Source: Candidatus Methanarcanum hacksteinii
GTDB lineage: Archaea; Thermoplasmatota; Thermoplasmata; Methanomassiliicoccales; Methanomethylophilaceae
Assembly: GCA_006954405.1 (NCBI GenBank)
Contig: LVVQ01000001.1
Span: 372,001-436,000 of the forward strand
Length of the DNA: 64,000 nucleotides
Direction of reading: 5' to 3'
In this document: one piece after another, positions 17,601 through 25,294 of the stretch
Layout: each line of letters begins with the position of its first letter
Numbering within the stretch: position 1 is the first letter of the stretch
The notes under the pieces: generated by a model
The model's input: the letters and a program-made list of their open reading frames with translations, nothing else
Told to the model about the DNA's origin: nothing
The model's database searches: none
Program-made: the position numbers and the translations under genes

Positions 17601-19106
17601 CTGATGCGAATCGGACATTATGGGCAATGCAGTGTCATATCCTGCAGAGCCGATGGGTTCCTTGGATTGGAGCATCATCGGCATCATCACCTTGTCGATG
17701 TCCTCCTGTGTGTATCCGAATTCAGAGAGTTTGCTGTCAAGATCATCCACATCGCGTCCGACCACCCTTCCGGATGATACCTCATCGATGTTCAGACGGT
17801 TCCTGTCAAGCCAATCCCTGTACGGGTATGCGGATGAGAGTGATGATTTGATCTCTTCGTCACGGAGTATCCTTCCCTCTGTGGTATCGATCATGATCAT
17901 CTTTCCAGGTTTCAGACGTCCTGATTCCTTGACCTCGGATTCAGGGAATTGGATCACTCCCGTCTCGGAGGCCAATATGAACATGCCATCATCCGTGATC
18001 ACATATCTCGCAGGACGTAGTCCGTTCCTATCGAGCATACCGCCTGCGTATCTGCCGTCCGTGAACAATATCGCAGCAGGGCCGTCCCATGGTTCCATGA
18101 GGATCGAGTTGTACTCATAGTATGCTTTGAGCGAATCCGGTATCGGATTCTTGTTGTTCCATGATTCCGGTATCAGCATGGACAAGGCATTGGGCATGCT
18201 CTTGCCTGCCATCGTCAGGAATTCGAAGACATTGTCCAATGATGCGCTATCGCTCATCCCGGGTTGTATCAGAGGGAACAGCTCCGGAAGGTCAGGGAGG
18301 AGGTCCGTCCCAAGTACGCTCTCCCTAGCACCCATCCACGATCTGTTGGCCTTTATGGTATTGATCTCTCCGTTGTGACATAGCATCCTGAACGGCTGTG
18401 CCAGCTTCCACATCGGGAATGTGTTCGTACTGAATCTTGAATGCACCATCGCGATCGCACTCTCGAACTCAGGGTCGGAGAGATCTAAGTAATACTGACC
18501 TATCTGTTTCGGAGTGAGCATACCCTTGTACGTGATCGTACGCGTGGAGAGGCTGCAGATGTAGAAATCATCTTTGTCCTTCATCTCAGAGGATACGATC
18601 CTGTTCGTTGCCCTCTGTCTGATGGAATAGAGCTTGCGCTCGAGTATCTCCTGACTGTCATAACTCGTGAGGAACAACTGTACGATATATGGTTCATTCC
18701 TCTTCGCCATGGGCCCCTGGGCCGTATGGTCCACAGGCATATCCCTGCAGAGTATGGTGTAGACACCATACCTCTCGCATTCCTCCCTTATGACGGAGAG
18801 GCAGGTGTCCCGTTCGGTTCTCTTTTTCGGCAGGAAGATGTTCCCGACGCCGTATCTTCCGATCTCGGGGACATGGATCCCCATGGACAGGAAGAACGAG
18901 TGCGGTATCTGCACCGTGATCCCTGTGCCGTCGCCGGTCTTGCCATCGGCATTCTCAGCACCGCGATGCTCCATGTTGTCGAGGATCCTGAGTCCATATT
19001 CGACTATGCGGTGACTCTTGGTGCCGTCGATGTTCAACGCAAGGCCGACACCGCATGAGTCCCTCTCATTCATCGGGTCGTAGAGGCCCACATTCCCTGG
19101 TTTCAT
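14685..19106 (-). CDS. gltB: Glutamate synthase, large (alpha) subunit
   Basis: The 1473-residue protein has the complete GltB order. The N-terminal class-II glutaminase has the catalytic Cys in ERDSCGVGL, implying propeptide removal. The central and FMN-binding synthase domains include GAQSNTGEGGEDPKRF and GADGGTGASPISS. The cluster CIMCRRCQTNTCP binds [3Fe-4S], and a C-terminal GXGXG beta-helix ends the protein. It transfers the amide of glutamine to 2-oxoglutarate, giving two glutamates. I start at 19106, which has GAAGGA upstream and begins just past the glnA stop. No small subunit (GltD) gene is in the window, so the electron donor may be ferredoxin or a GltD encoded elsewhere. Confidence 0.95.
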   Translation of the reverse strand: MKPGNVGLYDPMNERDSCGVGLALNIDGTKSHRIVEYGLRILDNMEHRGAENADGKTGDGTGITVQIPHSFFLSMGIHVPEIGRYGVGNIFLPKKRTERDTCLSVIREECERYGVYTILCRDMPVDHTAQGPMAKRNEPYIVQLFLTSYDSQEILERKLYSIRQRATNRIVSSEMKDKDDFYICSLSTRTITYKGMLTPKQIGQYYLDLSDPEFESAIAMVHSRFSTNTFPMWKLAQPFRMLCHNGEINTIKANRSWMGARESVLGTDLLPDLPELFPLIQPGMSDSASLDNVFEFLTMAGKSMPNALSMLIPESWNNKNPIPDSLKAYYEYNSILMEPWDGPAAILFTDGRYAGGMLDRNGLRPARYVITDDGMFILASETGVIQFPESEVKESGRLKPGKMIMIDTTEGRILRDEEIKSSLSSAYPYRDWLDRNRLNIDEVSSGRVVGRDVDDLDSKLSEFGYTQEDIDKVMMPMMLQSKEPIGSAGYDTALPIMSDSHQRLFNYFRQSFAQVTNPPIDPIREELVMSLTGYIGSIHHNMLMPSPANCKIVKVKHPIITNRELDLLMNLKYRGFRTVVIPMVFTKDEGLEKALERICEMADEAVKSGGSYIVLSDRCSDDIHIPIPSVLAVSAVHQHLIDEKLRLQTDIIVESGEPREVMHFALLFGYGANVINPYIAYAIIERTVSNNQDMRVDVDTAEHNYISSIEKGIMKIMSKMGIATLRSYRGCMLFEALGISSDVCNRYLGGTVSNIDGLTIKDIENEAIASHDDAIKGIGTLPDQGFYAYRKGGEGHSWVPSTVRSLREAASNNDMGAYGRFADAVDSDHIFIRNMMDFRPSKPIPLNEVESTESIMRRFVAEGISFGAISKEAHETIAEAMNSIGAQSNTGEGGEDPKRFEPIDGKDLSSKVKQIASGRFGVTAEYLVNAEEIQIKVAQGAKPGEGGQLLAHKVDAVIAATRHCIPGITLISPPPHHDIYSIEDLKQLIYDLKCINPAARISVKLVAEAGVGTVAAGVVKAGADVILISGADGGTGASPISSMRYAGMPWELGLAEVQQTLILNGLRKKVRLQVDGQLKTGKDIVVAALLGAEEYGFATSLMVSIGCIMCRRCQTNTCPVGIATQDPENRMKFKGCADDIRNYLRMVAEDVRRNLASLGFRSIDDAVGHSDRLVRRPAKGLKCDRMDLTKMLTRMDGVQSCTEGQNDIVKDVLDKRIIADAMHSVQSGRKVNLTYSLINVDRSVGTMLTGALIRNGIELEDDTINVTFTGTAGQSFGAFLCKGISFDLAGQANDFVGKGLSGGRIAIFHKERYPKENVIAGNTILYGATSGELYIAGAVGERFCVRNSGAIAVAEGAGDHCCEYMTGGRTVIIGDVGRNFAAGMSAGIAYVLNDSDDFDRHCNMDMVELSLVESPQDIDELKGILEKHLRYTGSKKAKDLLDDWEHNVKRFLKVMPIGYKHVLEQKNSVPRLG

Positions 19107-19117
19107 CGGATTTTCCT

Positions 19118-21295
19118 TCAACTTATGAAGAGGAGTTCTCTGTATTTCGGCATAGGCCACATCTGATCATCGATGATCATCTCGAGCGTATCGAGCTCTG
19201 CCCTGATCTTCTCCATGATCGGTATGACCTTGTCGTGGAATTCGACAGCCTGTTCACGGCTTCCGATCTTCATGAGTCTGTCGCATTCGGTATCGATCCT
19301 TCCGCAGCACTCGTAGACGTTGCAGACCTTCTTGGAGATCTCAGCCACTTGGGATGATTCATACTCGATGTATTTCTTGTAGTCATCGCCATAGACCTCC
19401 TTGGCCTTCCATATGATGTCCAAGAGGTTCGATTTGTAGCTGACCGCGACAGGGAGGAGATGGTTGAGCGCCATATCCCTGAGTGTCCTTGCCTCGATCT
19501 CGATCTTCTTGCTGTACGTCTCCCAGAAGACCTCGTTCCTTGCTTTGAGTTCCACTTCGGTGAGGACGTTGGATTCCTTGAACACATCGATGGATCTCTT
19601 GGATGTGAACGCGTCGAATGTGATCGGTGCGGAGGATTCGCAATCGAGTTTGCGCTTCTCCGCCTCCTTCTTCCATTCTTCGGAGTATCCGTTTCCGTCG
19701 AAGCATATCTTCTGACAAGCCTTATACGTCTCACGGGTCTCGTTGAGTATGGCTGTCATCGTATCCTCTCCCTTCTCGATCCTCTTGTCGACGTTCTTCT
19801 TGAATTTGATGAGCTGACTTGCGACTATGGTGTTCAGTACCGTGATCGGTGCGGAACAGTTGGCTGATGATCCCACTGCTCTGAACTCGAATCTGTTCCC
19901 TGTGAATGCGAAGGGTGATGTCCTGTTCCTGTCCGTGTTATCCACCAGGAGCTCAGGGATCTGAGGTATGCCGAGGCTGTAGATCTTCTTCCCTTTGATC
20001 TTCACCATGTCCTTGCTGTTGAGCAGTTCTGTGAACGCTTCGCTGACCGTCTTCCCGAGGAATGACGATATTATCGCCGGGGGCGCTTCGTTCGCACCGA
20101 GCCTGTGGGCGTTGCTAGCGGTCATGATCGATGCCTTGAGCAGTGCGTTGTTGTCGTACACCGCTTTCAGGATGTTGCTCATGAACACGAGGAATCTGAG
20201 GTTCTCCTCTGTCGTCTTTCCAGGTGACAGCAGTCCGATGCCGCTGAGCGTTCCCAAAGACCAGTTGCAGTGTTTCCCTGAACCGTTCACGCCATCGTAT
20301 GGTTTCTCATGGAGCAGGACCTCGAATCCGTGCTTCTCCGCTACATCCTTCATCAAGGACATCAGCAGGAGGTTGTGATCCACTGCGAGGCTCGCCTCCT
20401 CATACACGGGTGCAATCTCGAACTGGTTCGGTGCGACTTCATTGTGCCTTGTCTTGACCGGGATACCAAGCTTGTATGCCTCGAACTCCAGTTCCTTCAT
20501 GAATTCGAATACCCTTGAGGGGATCGCACCGAAGTAGTGGTCATCCAGCTGTTGGTTCTTGGAGCTGTTGTGACCCTGTAGGGTGCGACCTGTCATCATG
20601 AGATCCTGGCGCATTGAGAACAGATCCCTGTCCACGAGGAAGTATTCCTGTTCCCATCCGAGGTATGATTGCACCATCTCGTCCCCAAGTCCGAAGTAAC
20701 TGAGCACATCCTTCGTTGCTTTGGATACTGCGGATATGGATTTGAGCAGAGGCGTCTTGTAATCCAATGCCTCCCCGTTGTATGATATGAATACTGTAGG
20801 GATACAGAGACAATCATCCAGTATGAATGCCGGTGAGGACGGGTCCCATGCCGTGTATCCTCTGGCCTCGAACGTGTTCCTGAGCCCTCCGTTCGGGAAC
20901 GAGGATGCATCCGGTTCCTGTTGACAGAGGAGCTTTCCGCTGAATGATTCCAATGATCCGTCGTGTCCATAGGGTTCCGCGAAGGAATCATGTTTCTCAG
21001 CCGTTCCGCCAGTCAATGGTTGGAACCAGTGCGTGTAATGGGTGGCACCCATCTCCATAGCCCACTGTTTCATACCAGCTGCGACATATTCGGCGACCGA
21101 CTTGTCGAGTGTGACACCCTGTTCGATCGACTCGTAGACCATCCTCCTGGTATCGGATGAGAGGTACTTCCTCATCGCAGATCTGTTGAACACTTTACAA
21201 CCGAAATAGTCCGATGTCGCTTTGGACGGAGGTTCAACGACCAAAGGCTCTTTCCTACATGCAATCTCGACTGCATCAAGTCTGCCGTTTGTCAT
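19118..21295 (-). CDS. glnN: Glutamine synthetase type III
   Basis: The 725-residue length and the N-terminal segment (DYFGCKVFNRSAMRKYL) mark the GSIII class, which is much longer than GSI or GSII. Catalytic stretches are visible: a metal-site region near GWEQEYFLVD, NEVAPNQFE, and the loop KHCNWSLGT with FTGNRFEFRAVGSS. It makes glutamine from glutamate and ammonia with ATP. It lies 11 bp upstream of gltB and is co-transcribed with it. A TATA-like CTTTATATGC (minus strand, about 21318-21327) is about 27 nt before the ATG, suggesting a very short leader. Confidence 0.95.
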   Translation of the reverse strand: MTNGRLDAVEIACRKEPLVVEPPSKATSDYFGCKVFNRSAMRKYLSSDTRRMVYESIEQGVTLDKSVAEYVAAGMKQWAMEMGATHYTHWFQPLTGGTAEKHDSFAEPYGHDGSLESFSGKLLCQQEPDASSFPNGGLRNTFEARGYTAWDPSSPAFILDDCLCIPTVFISYNGEALDYKTPLLKSISAVSKATKDVLSYFGLGDEMVQSYLGWEQEYFLVDRDLFSMRQDLMMTGRTLQGHNSSKNQQLDDHYFGAIPSRVFEFMKELEFEAYKLGIPVKTRHNEVAPNQFEIAPVYEEASLAVDHNLLLMSLMKDVAEKHGFEVLLHEKPYDGVNGSGKHCNWSLGTLSGIGLLSPGKTTEENLRFLVFMSNILKAVYDNNALLKASIMTASNAHRLGANEAPPAIISSFLGKTVSEAFTELLNSKDMVKIKGKKIYSLGIPQIPELLVDNTDRNRTSPFAFTGNRFEFRAVGSSANCSAPITVLNTIVASQLIKFKKNVDKRIEKGEDTMTAILNETRETYKACQKICFDGNGYSEEWKKEAEKRKLDCESSAPITFDAFTSKRSIDVFKESNVLTEVELKARNEVFWETYSKKIEIEARTLRDMALNHLLPVAVSYKSNLLDIIWKAKEVYGDDYKKYIEYESSQVAEISKKVCNVYECCGRIDTECDRLMKIGSREQAVEFHDKVIPIMEKIRAELDTLEMIIDDQMWPMPKYRELLFIS

Positions 21296-21370
21296 GATTC
21301 GTTCGTATATATGTGTAGCATATAAAGATTTCTCATTTGACGATTGTATGTTCGGATTTTTTCAATTGAA

Positions 21371-21386
21371 TTAGACATTTGTCTAA
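21371..21386. promoter_or_regulatory. Palindrome TTAGACA-TT-TGTCTAA between glnN and nikR-like gene
   Basis: A perfect 7-bp inverted repeat with 2-nt centre. It lies upstream of the TATA box of the glutamine synthetase promoter and about 190 nt upstream of the NikR-like gene. Its size and form suit a dimeric repressor, but which one is unknown. It does not fit the GGAA-N6-TTCC operator known for NrpR. Confidence 0.4.
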
Positions 21387-21508
21387 ATAATCGGATCATA
21401 ATTAGATGATGGCTGATGTCTGGTCTGTCAGTTTAGGCAAGGGCTGTCATTTTGTCGAATCGCGTATCCTTGATGCATATCATTCTGCACTGCCAGGGAT
21501 GCGATCGT

Positions 21509-21525
21509 GTATGGGAGGTGCATAC
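21509..21525. promoter_or_regulatory. GTATG-N7-CATAC palindrome upstream of the NikR-like gene
   Basis: Perfect 5-bp arms spaced by 7 nt lie about 25 nt before the TATA-like TTATAATTT (21549-21557). E. coli NikR binds GTATGA half-sites, though with 16-nt spacing, so the arm sequence makes autoregulation plausible. This is inference. Confidence 0.4.
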
Positions 21526-21576
21526 GATTTCTGTCAAAGTAATAAGACTTATAATTTTGAAAGAAGATAGTCTCAT

Positions 21577-22008
21577 ATGGAAGGCGTCTCCCGCATAAGC
21601 ATATCATTGGACCCTGAATTGTTGGATGTTTTTGATGATCACATATCCGATAGAGGTTATGTGAGTCGCAGTGAGGCCATACGCGATCTCATAAGGGACG
21701 ATCTTTCAGAGAGTGAGTGGAAGGATGATGGACAGTTCATGGTCGGTTCGATCATCATCGTCTTCGATTCCACGGTAACGGACATATTGAACAGATTGAT
21801 GTCCATGCAACAGAATCTTGGTGCTGCATTGTTATCCTCGTCATACATATCATTGGGGGAGAATAAGTTCATGGGAGCGTTCTTCATCAAAGGTAAACTT
21901 TGTGAATTGAAGAATGTCTCAAGCGAAATCTCATCGATGAAAGGTGTCCTCAGAGGAAAACTCACGATGGTATCGCCGACGAGCGGACATATGCATCATA
22001 TAGGGTGA
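21577..22008 (+). CDS. NikR-like ribbon-helix-helix regulator lacking canonical nickel ligands
   Basis: This 143-residue protein has an N-terminal ribbon-helix-helix (SRISISLDPELL...SRSEAIRDLIRD) and a C-terminal ACT-like domain that aligns with NikR without gaps. In that alignment the four high-affinity Ni(II) ligands (E. coli H76, H87, H89, C95) are replaced by Gln79, Tyr90, Ser92 and Phe98. A short C-terminal tail, GHMHH, could offer other metal ligands. The TATA element lies about 24 nt before the ATG, so the message is probably leaderless. It faces the F430 operon, so a role in nickel or tetrapyrrole control is likely but its signal may not be nickel bound in the usual way. Confidence 0.85.
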   Translation: MEGVSRISISLDPELLDVFDDHISDRGYVSRSEAIRDLIRDDLSESEWKDDGQFMVGSIIIVFDSTVTDILNRLMSMQQNLGAALLSSSYISLGENKFMGAFFIKGKLCELKNVSSEISSMKGVLRGKLTMVSPTSGHMHHIG

Positions 22009-22019
22009 GGTTCAACCCT

Positions 22020-22033
22020 CACTCATGTGAGTG
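22020..22033. terminator. Small hairpin between convergent nikR-like gene and cfbB
   Basis: CACTCATGTGAGTG is a perfect 14-nt palindrome in the 71-nt gap between the two convergent genes, preceded by a weaker GTGAG/CTCAC pairing. It probably helps end both transcripts. No long T-run is present. Confidence 0.4.
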
Positions 22034-22079
22034 ATTGATCCTATCCTTCAGACTATATTCAGACTGGTGTGAAAGGCAC

Positions 22080-23411
22080 TCAGTCGATAACTTTCTTCAC
22101 ATTCTTGAGCCAATTCGCTGTCGATAACGCGTATTGGTGTGTGTATGACGCAACGGCATTGTTCTTCGTCAATCCATCCATGCCATCGAGGATGCCTGTA
22201 CCCCTCTCCACCGAGAACATGAAATCAGCATCATTCCCGAGTTCTATCTCGGAGTAATGGAATTCATGTCCGCGTATCGTCATGTCCTTGAACAGGCCCT
22301 TTCCTTTCGAGTGTATTATGTTATATGTCGGTCCATGACGTCCGCTCATCACGGCCTTGCCGTCGAATATGCCTGACATAATGTGTTCCACTCCATCCTT
22401 TCCAGTGATGGATCTGCACATGGTCATGAGGCCGCCACATTCACCGATCACAATCTTCCCTTCCGAGGCAGCATTGTTGAGGCCTTCAAGGAAATCCCTG
22501 TTCTCGGATATCTCCTTCGCATGGAGTTCTGGATATCCTCCGCCTATGTAGTAGAGATCGGCATCAGGAAGATGGTCCCCCTTCAGTGGACTGAACGTCT
22601 TGACGGAGATCCCTGCGGCCTCCATGCATTCTATGTTCTCTCTATAGTAGAAACAGTAGGCATCATCATAGGGTATCGCAGCCGTCATGGAGTAGTCATG
22701 TTCAGCATACAACCGCCCTGTATCGTATGTGTGGTCATCGGATCCTTCAACGATGTCCATGAGCATATCCGTATCGAGATCATCGGTCAATGCCCTCAGG
22801 CCGATGATGGATTCTTTGGAATCCTCATCCACTGTCGCAAGGCCAAGGTGTCTTGAAGGGAGTTCTAGATGTTCGCGGTGCTTCACTATGCCTATCACGC
22901 GTATGTCGCAATGTTTACCGATCGCAGACCTGAGCTTCTCCTCATGTCTCGGTCCCGATACATTGTTGAGTATCACGCCTTCGATATCCACATCCGGATC
23001 GAACATCCTGAACCCATTGATCATCGCTGCCGCCGATCTTCCGAGCGATCTCGCATCCAGTATCAATATCACTGGGAATCCGAGGGTCTTCGCTATCTCT
23101 GCGGTCGAACCGTCATCCGTCGTCCCTGTCAGTCCCTCATAGAGTCCTCTCACGCCTTCGACGATGCAAAGGTCCGCATCCTTGGATGCGTGTGAAGCGA
23201 TACCTCTAACAACATCCTTGGATCCCATGAATGTGTCCAGGTTCCTACTTCTCCTCCCGCATGCCAAGGTGTGATACATCGGATCGATGAAATCCGGACC
23301 TACCTTGAACGGTTGCACCCTCTTCTGTCTAGAGAGTTCTGACATTATGCCGGTGGTTATCGATGTCTTTCCGACACCGCTTCCCATGCCTGCTATGACG
23401 ACGCCTTTCAT
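22080..23411 (-). CDS. cfbB: Ni-sirohydrochlorin a,c-diamide synthase
   Basis: This 443-residue protein is a CobB/CbiA-type amidotransferase. It has an N-terminal P-loop (GMGSGVGKTS), the dethiobiotin-synthetase-like domain with KVGPDFIDPMYH, and a C-terminal class-I glutaminase with GECGGLM and GHEFHYSE. In the F430 pathway it amidates the a and c acetates of Ni-sirohydrochlorin using glutamine and ATP. Assignment to F430 rather than cobalamin rests on its place as last gene of cfbC-E-D-A-B. It follows cfbA by 7 nt. Confidence 0.92.
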   Translation of the reverse strand: MKGVVIAGMGSGVGKTSITTGIMSELSRQKRVQPFKVGPDFIDPMYHTLACGRRSRNLDTFMGSKDVVRGIASHASKDADLCIVEGVRGLYEGLTGTTDDGSTAEIAKTLGFPVILILDARSLGRSAAAMINGFRMFDPDVDIEGVILNNVSGPRHEEKLRSAIGKHCDIRVIGIVKHREHLELPSRHLGLATVDEDSKESIIGLRALTDDLDTDMLMDIVEGSDDHTYDTGRLYAEHDYSMTAAIPYDDAYCFYYRENIECMEAAGISVKTFSPLKGDHLPDADLYYIGGGYPELHAKEISENRDFLEGLNNAASEGKIVIGECGGLMTMCRSITGKDGVEHIMSGIFDGKAVMSGRHGPTYNIIHSKGKGLFKDMTIRGHEFHYSEIELGNDADFMFSVERGTGILDGMDGLTKNNAVASYTHQYALSTANWLKNVKKVID

Positions 23412-23418
23412 ATGTCCC

Positions 23419-24198
23419 TCAGAGGTACTTCTTCACCTTCTCAGCGAACAGGTCTGTGAGACGAGGGTCATCACCGATCGGCGAGAGGTAACAGATCCTG
23501 ACCTTCTTGCCGTTGTAGTCGTATGTGTCATCGTTCACTCCGTCCACGAGGTGGATCTTCGGAGGGATGTCGTTCTTCAGGTGGTCTCCGAGCGATATGA
23601 ACAACGGGAGTACGAGCACCTCATCTACGCCTCTCGAGAGCAATTCCTCAAGGACGTCCTCGATGGTGGGCTCGTTGAATTCGTTGAACGCGTAGAGCAC
23701 ATCATCGTATCCCATGTCCGTCAAGCGTTTGGCGTTCAAGGATATTATGTCCTTGTTGTAGTGGAGCTTCGATCCATGTCCTATGACCAATACTCCGGTC
23801 CTCTTGCATTTCTTGGCCTCATCGATCTTCTCGCCGAGGATCTTCGCAAGCAACGGGTCCTCTCCGAACGGTTCGCCGAAGTGCATCATCATCTCATGTC
23901 CATCGACGGACACGACCATGTCCTTGCAATCATCCTTGAGTCCGAGTTTCGGAGGGATGTCCCTTGTCATGTGCAGTCCTGACGCGATGAAGAATGGGAT
24001 CGCTACTACCTCTTCGATCCCGTCTGCTGCCATCTGTTCCATGGTCTCGACGATGAATGGGTGGGATGTCTCGTTGAATCCGATGTATACATTCTCGAAT
24101 CCCATCTTCTCTAAACGTTCTTTCTGCAATTCCATGATCTTCTTGTTGTATTCGTATCTCGATCCATGTCCTACAATCAATGTGGCCTTCTTAGTCAT
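23419..24198 (-). CDS. cfbA: Sirohydrochlorin nickelochelatase, two-domain form
   Basis: The product (259 residues from ATG 24198, which has AAGGTGTGAT upstream) contains two CbiX-type halves. The first has GHGSR and the His in IASGLHMTRDIPPK. The second has GHGSK and the His in SLGDHLKNDIPPK. Both catalytic His positions are therefore present twice. CfbA inserts Ni(II) into sirohydrochlorin, the first committed F430 step. Most methanogen CfbA proteins are single-domain (~120-145 residues) homodimers, so this is an internally duplicated form like bacterial CbiX_L/SirB. It lies between cfbD and cfbB in the operon. Confidence 0.9.
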   Translation of the reverse strand: MTKKATLIVGHGSRYEYNKKIMELQKERLEKMGFENVYIGFNETSHPFIVETMEQMAADGIEEVVAIPFFIASGLHMTRDIPPKLGLKDDCKDMVVSVDGHEMMMHFGEPFGEDPLLAKILGEKIDEAKKCKRTGVLVIGHGSKLHYNKDIISLNAKRLTDMGYDDVLYAFNEFNEPTIEDVLEELLSRGVDEVLVLPLFISLGDHLKNDIPPKIHLVDGVNDDTYDYNGKKVRICYLSPIGDDPRLTDLFAEKVKKYL

Positions 24199-24202
24199 AA
24201 TA

Positions 24203-25294
24203 TCACACCTTGGAAATCGTTTCATCTGTCAGTTCTCTGATCGTGTCTCCGGTCTCCATGGAAATTATGTGATCCGTACCCATGACCATGGAATGCGACG
24301 ATATCTCGCCCAACGACCTTTCGAATCCATTGTTGAGAAGATTCGCTAACTGTCTTGGTTGATCCGTTATCAGAATGTCATTCGGAGAGAGTTCGGGATA
24401 TGCATGGGGCATACCTACGATGATCTTCAGATCGGCATCGAACACATCCGCGGAATCCTTGGCCTTCTCGCCGATGGATAGCGCATACTCATCCAATCCT
24501 CCGATCACACTGTCTATCGAGATGTCATTCTCTGAGAGTTCATTCAATATATCATTACAATAGCGCCTTATGCGCGGGAGTCCCTTGTCTTTGTCAAGGT
24601 TGGCGATGAAGTACGTCTCCCCTCCGAGTTTCCTCCTTGCATAATCGATGGCTAGGAATATGTCCGCGAAACGATAGGCCAATTCCTTCTTGGCGATCAT
24701 TATCACTGCGACCTTCTTCCCTTCAGAGAGTGCAGTTATTATCTCTTTGCATATCGTCATCTTCGTAGGTCCTCTCGTAGGAGAGAGATATCCCCTGCTA
24801 GCCATACCGAACTTCTTCTCCATCTCTGTGGCAGCCCTCATGTTGCTGATCTGCCTGGAGGCTTCATCAGCCGAGATGAGGCCGGCATCGCGTGCTGATT
24901 CTATCGCCATGGTGGCGCCTGCGGTGTTGTCACCCATGCATCCATGACAATCCACTGGGAAGACCAATGAATCCACCCCAGCCTTCCTTATTGATGCCTT
25001 CATATCCTCGCCGATGATCATACTTGCGCAAGTACCGATGACCGCGATGGTCTTCGGGTGGAATCTATCATAGGATTCCTTTATGGTCCTGATCAATTTC
25101 TCGGAACCTCCGAAGACGAGGTCATTCTCCACGAGGGCGGAGGTCACTACCCTTATGCCTGCTTCCTCCAGCATCCTGGATGCCATGAATCCGCATCCTG
25201 CTGGGCCATGCACTATGATGACATCCACGTCCAAGTCCCTGAGCGTATACATCGCTGCGACGATGGGATTCGGGCGCGGGTGTATCGTATTCAC
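24203..25294 (-). CDS. cfbD: Ni-sirohydrochlorin a,c-diamide reductive cyclase, NifD-like subunit
   Basis: A 363-residue nitrogenase-like component-1 protein. Cysteines suited to an Fe-S cluster occur in GPAGCGF, GTCASM and DCHGCMG within the first ~125 residues. With CfbC it carries out the six-electron reduction and gamma-lactam ring formation that give seco-F430. It overlaps cfbE by 4 nt (ATGA) and ends 4 nt before the cfbA start, so translation is coupled. Confidence 0.93.
   Translation of the reverse strand: MNTIHPRPNPIVAAMYTLRDLDVDVIIVHGPAGCGFMASRMLEEAGIRVVTSALVENDLVFGGSEKLIRTIKESYDRFHPKTIAVIGTCASMIIGEDMKASIRKAGVDSLVFPVDCHGCMGDNTAGATMAIESARDAGLISADEASRQISNMRAATEMEKKFGMASRGYLSPTRGPTKMTICKEIITALSEGKKVAVIMIAKKELAYRFADIFLAIDYARRKLGGETYFIANLDKDKGLPRIRRYCNDILNELSENDISIDSVIGGLDEYALSIGEKAKDSADVFDADLKIIVGMPHAYPELSPNDILITDQPRQLANLLNNGFERSLGEISSHSMVMGTDHIISMETGDTIRELTDETISKV

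Noticed and set aside
21296..21576. NrpR operator controlling glutamine synthetase
   Set aside because: I found neither GGAA-N6-TTCC nor GGTA-N6-TACC in the glnN upstream region; only the TTAGACA palindrome is present.
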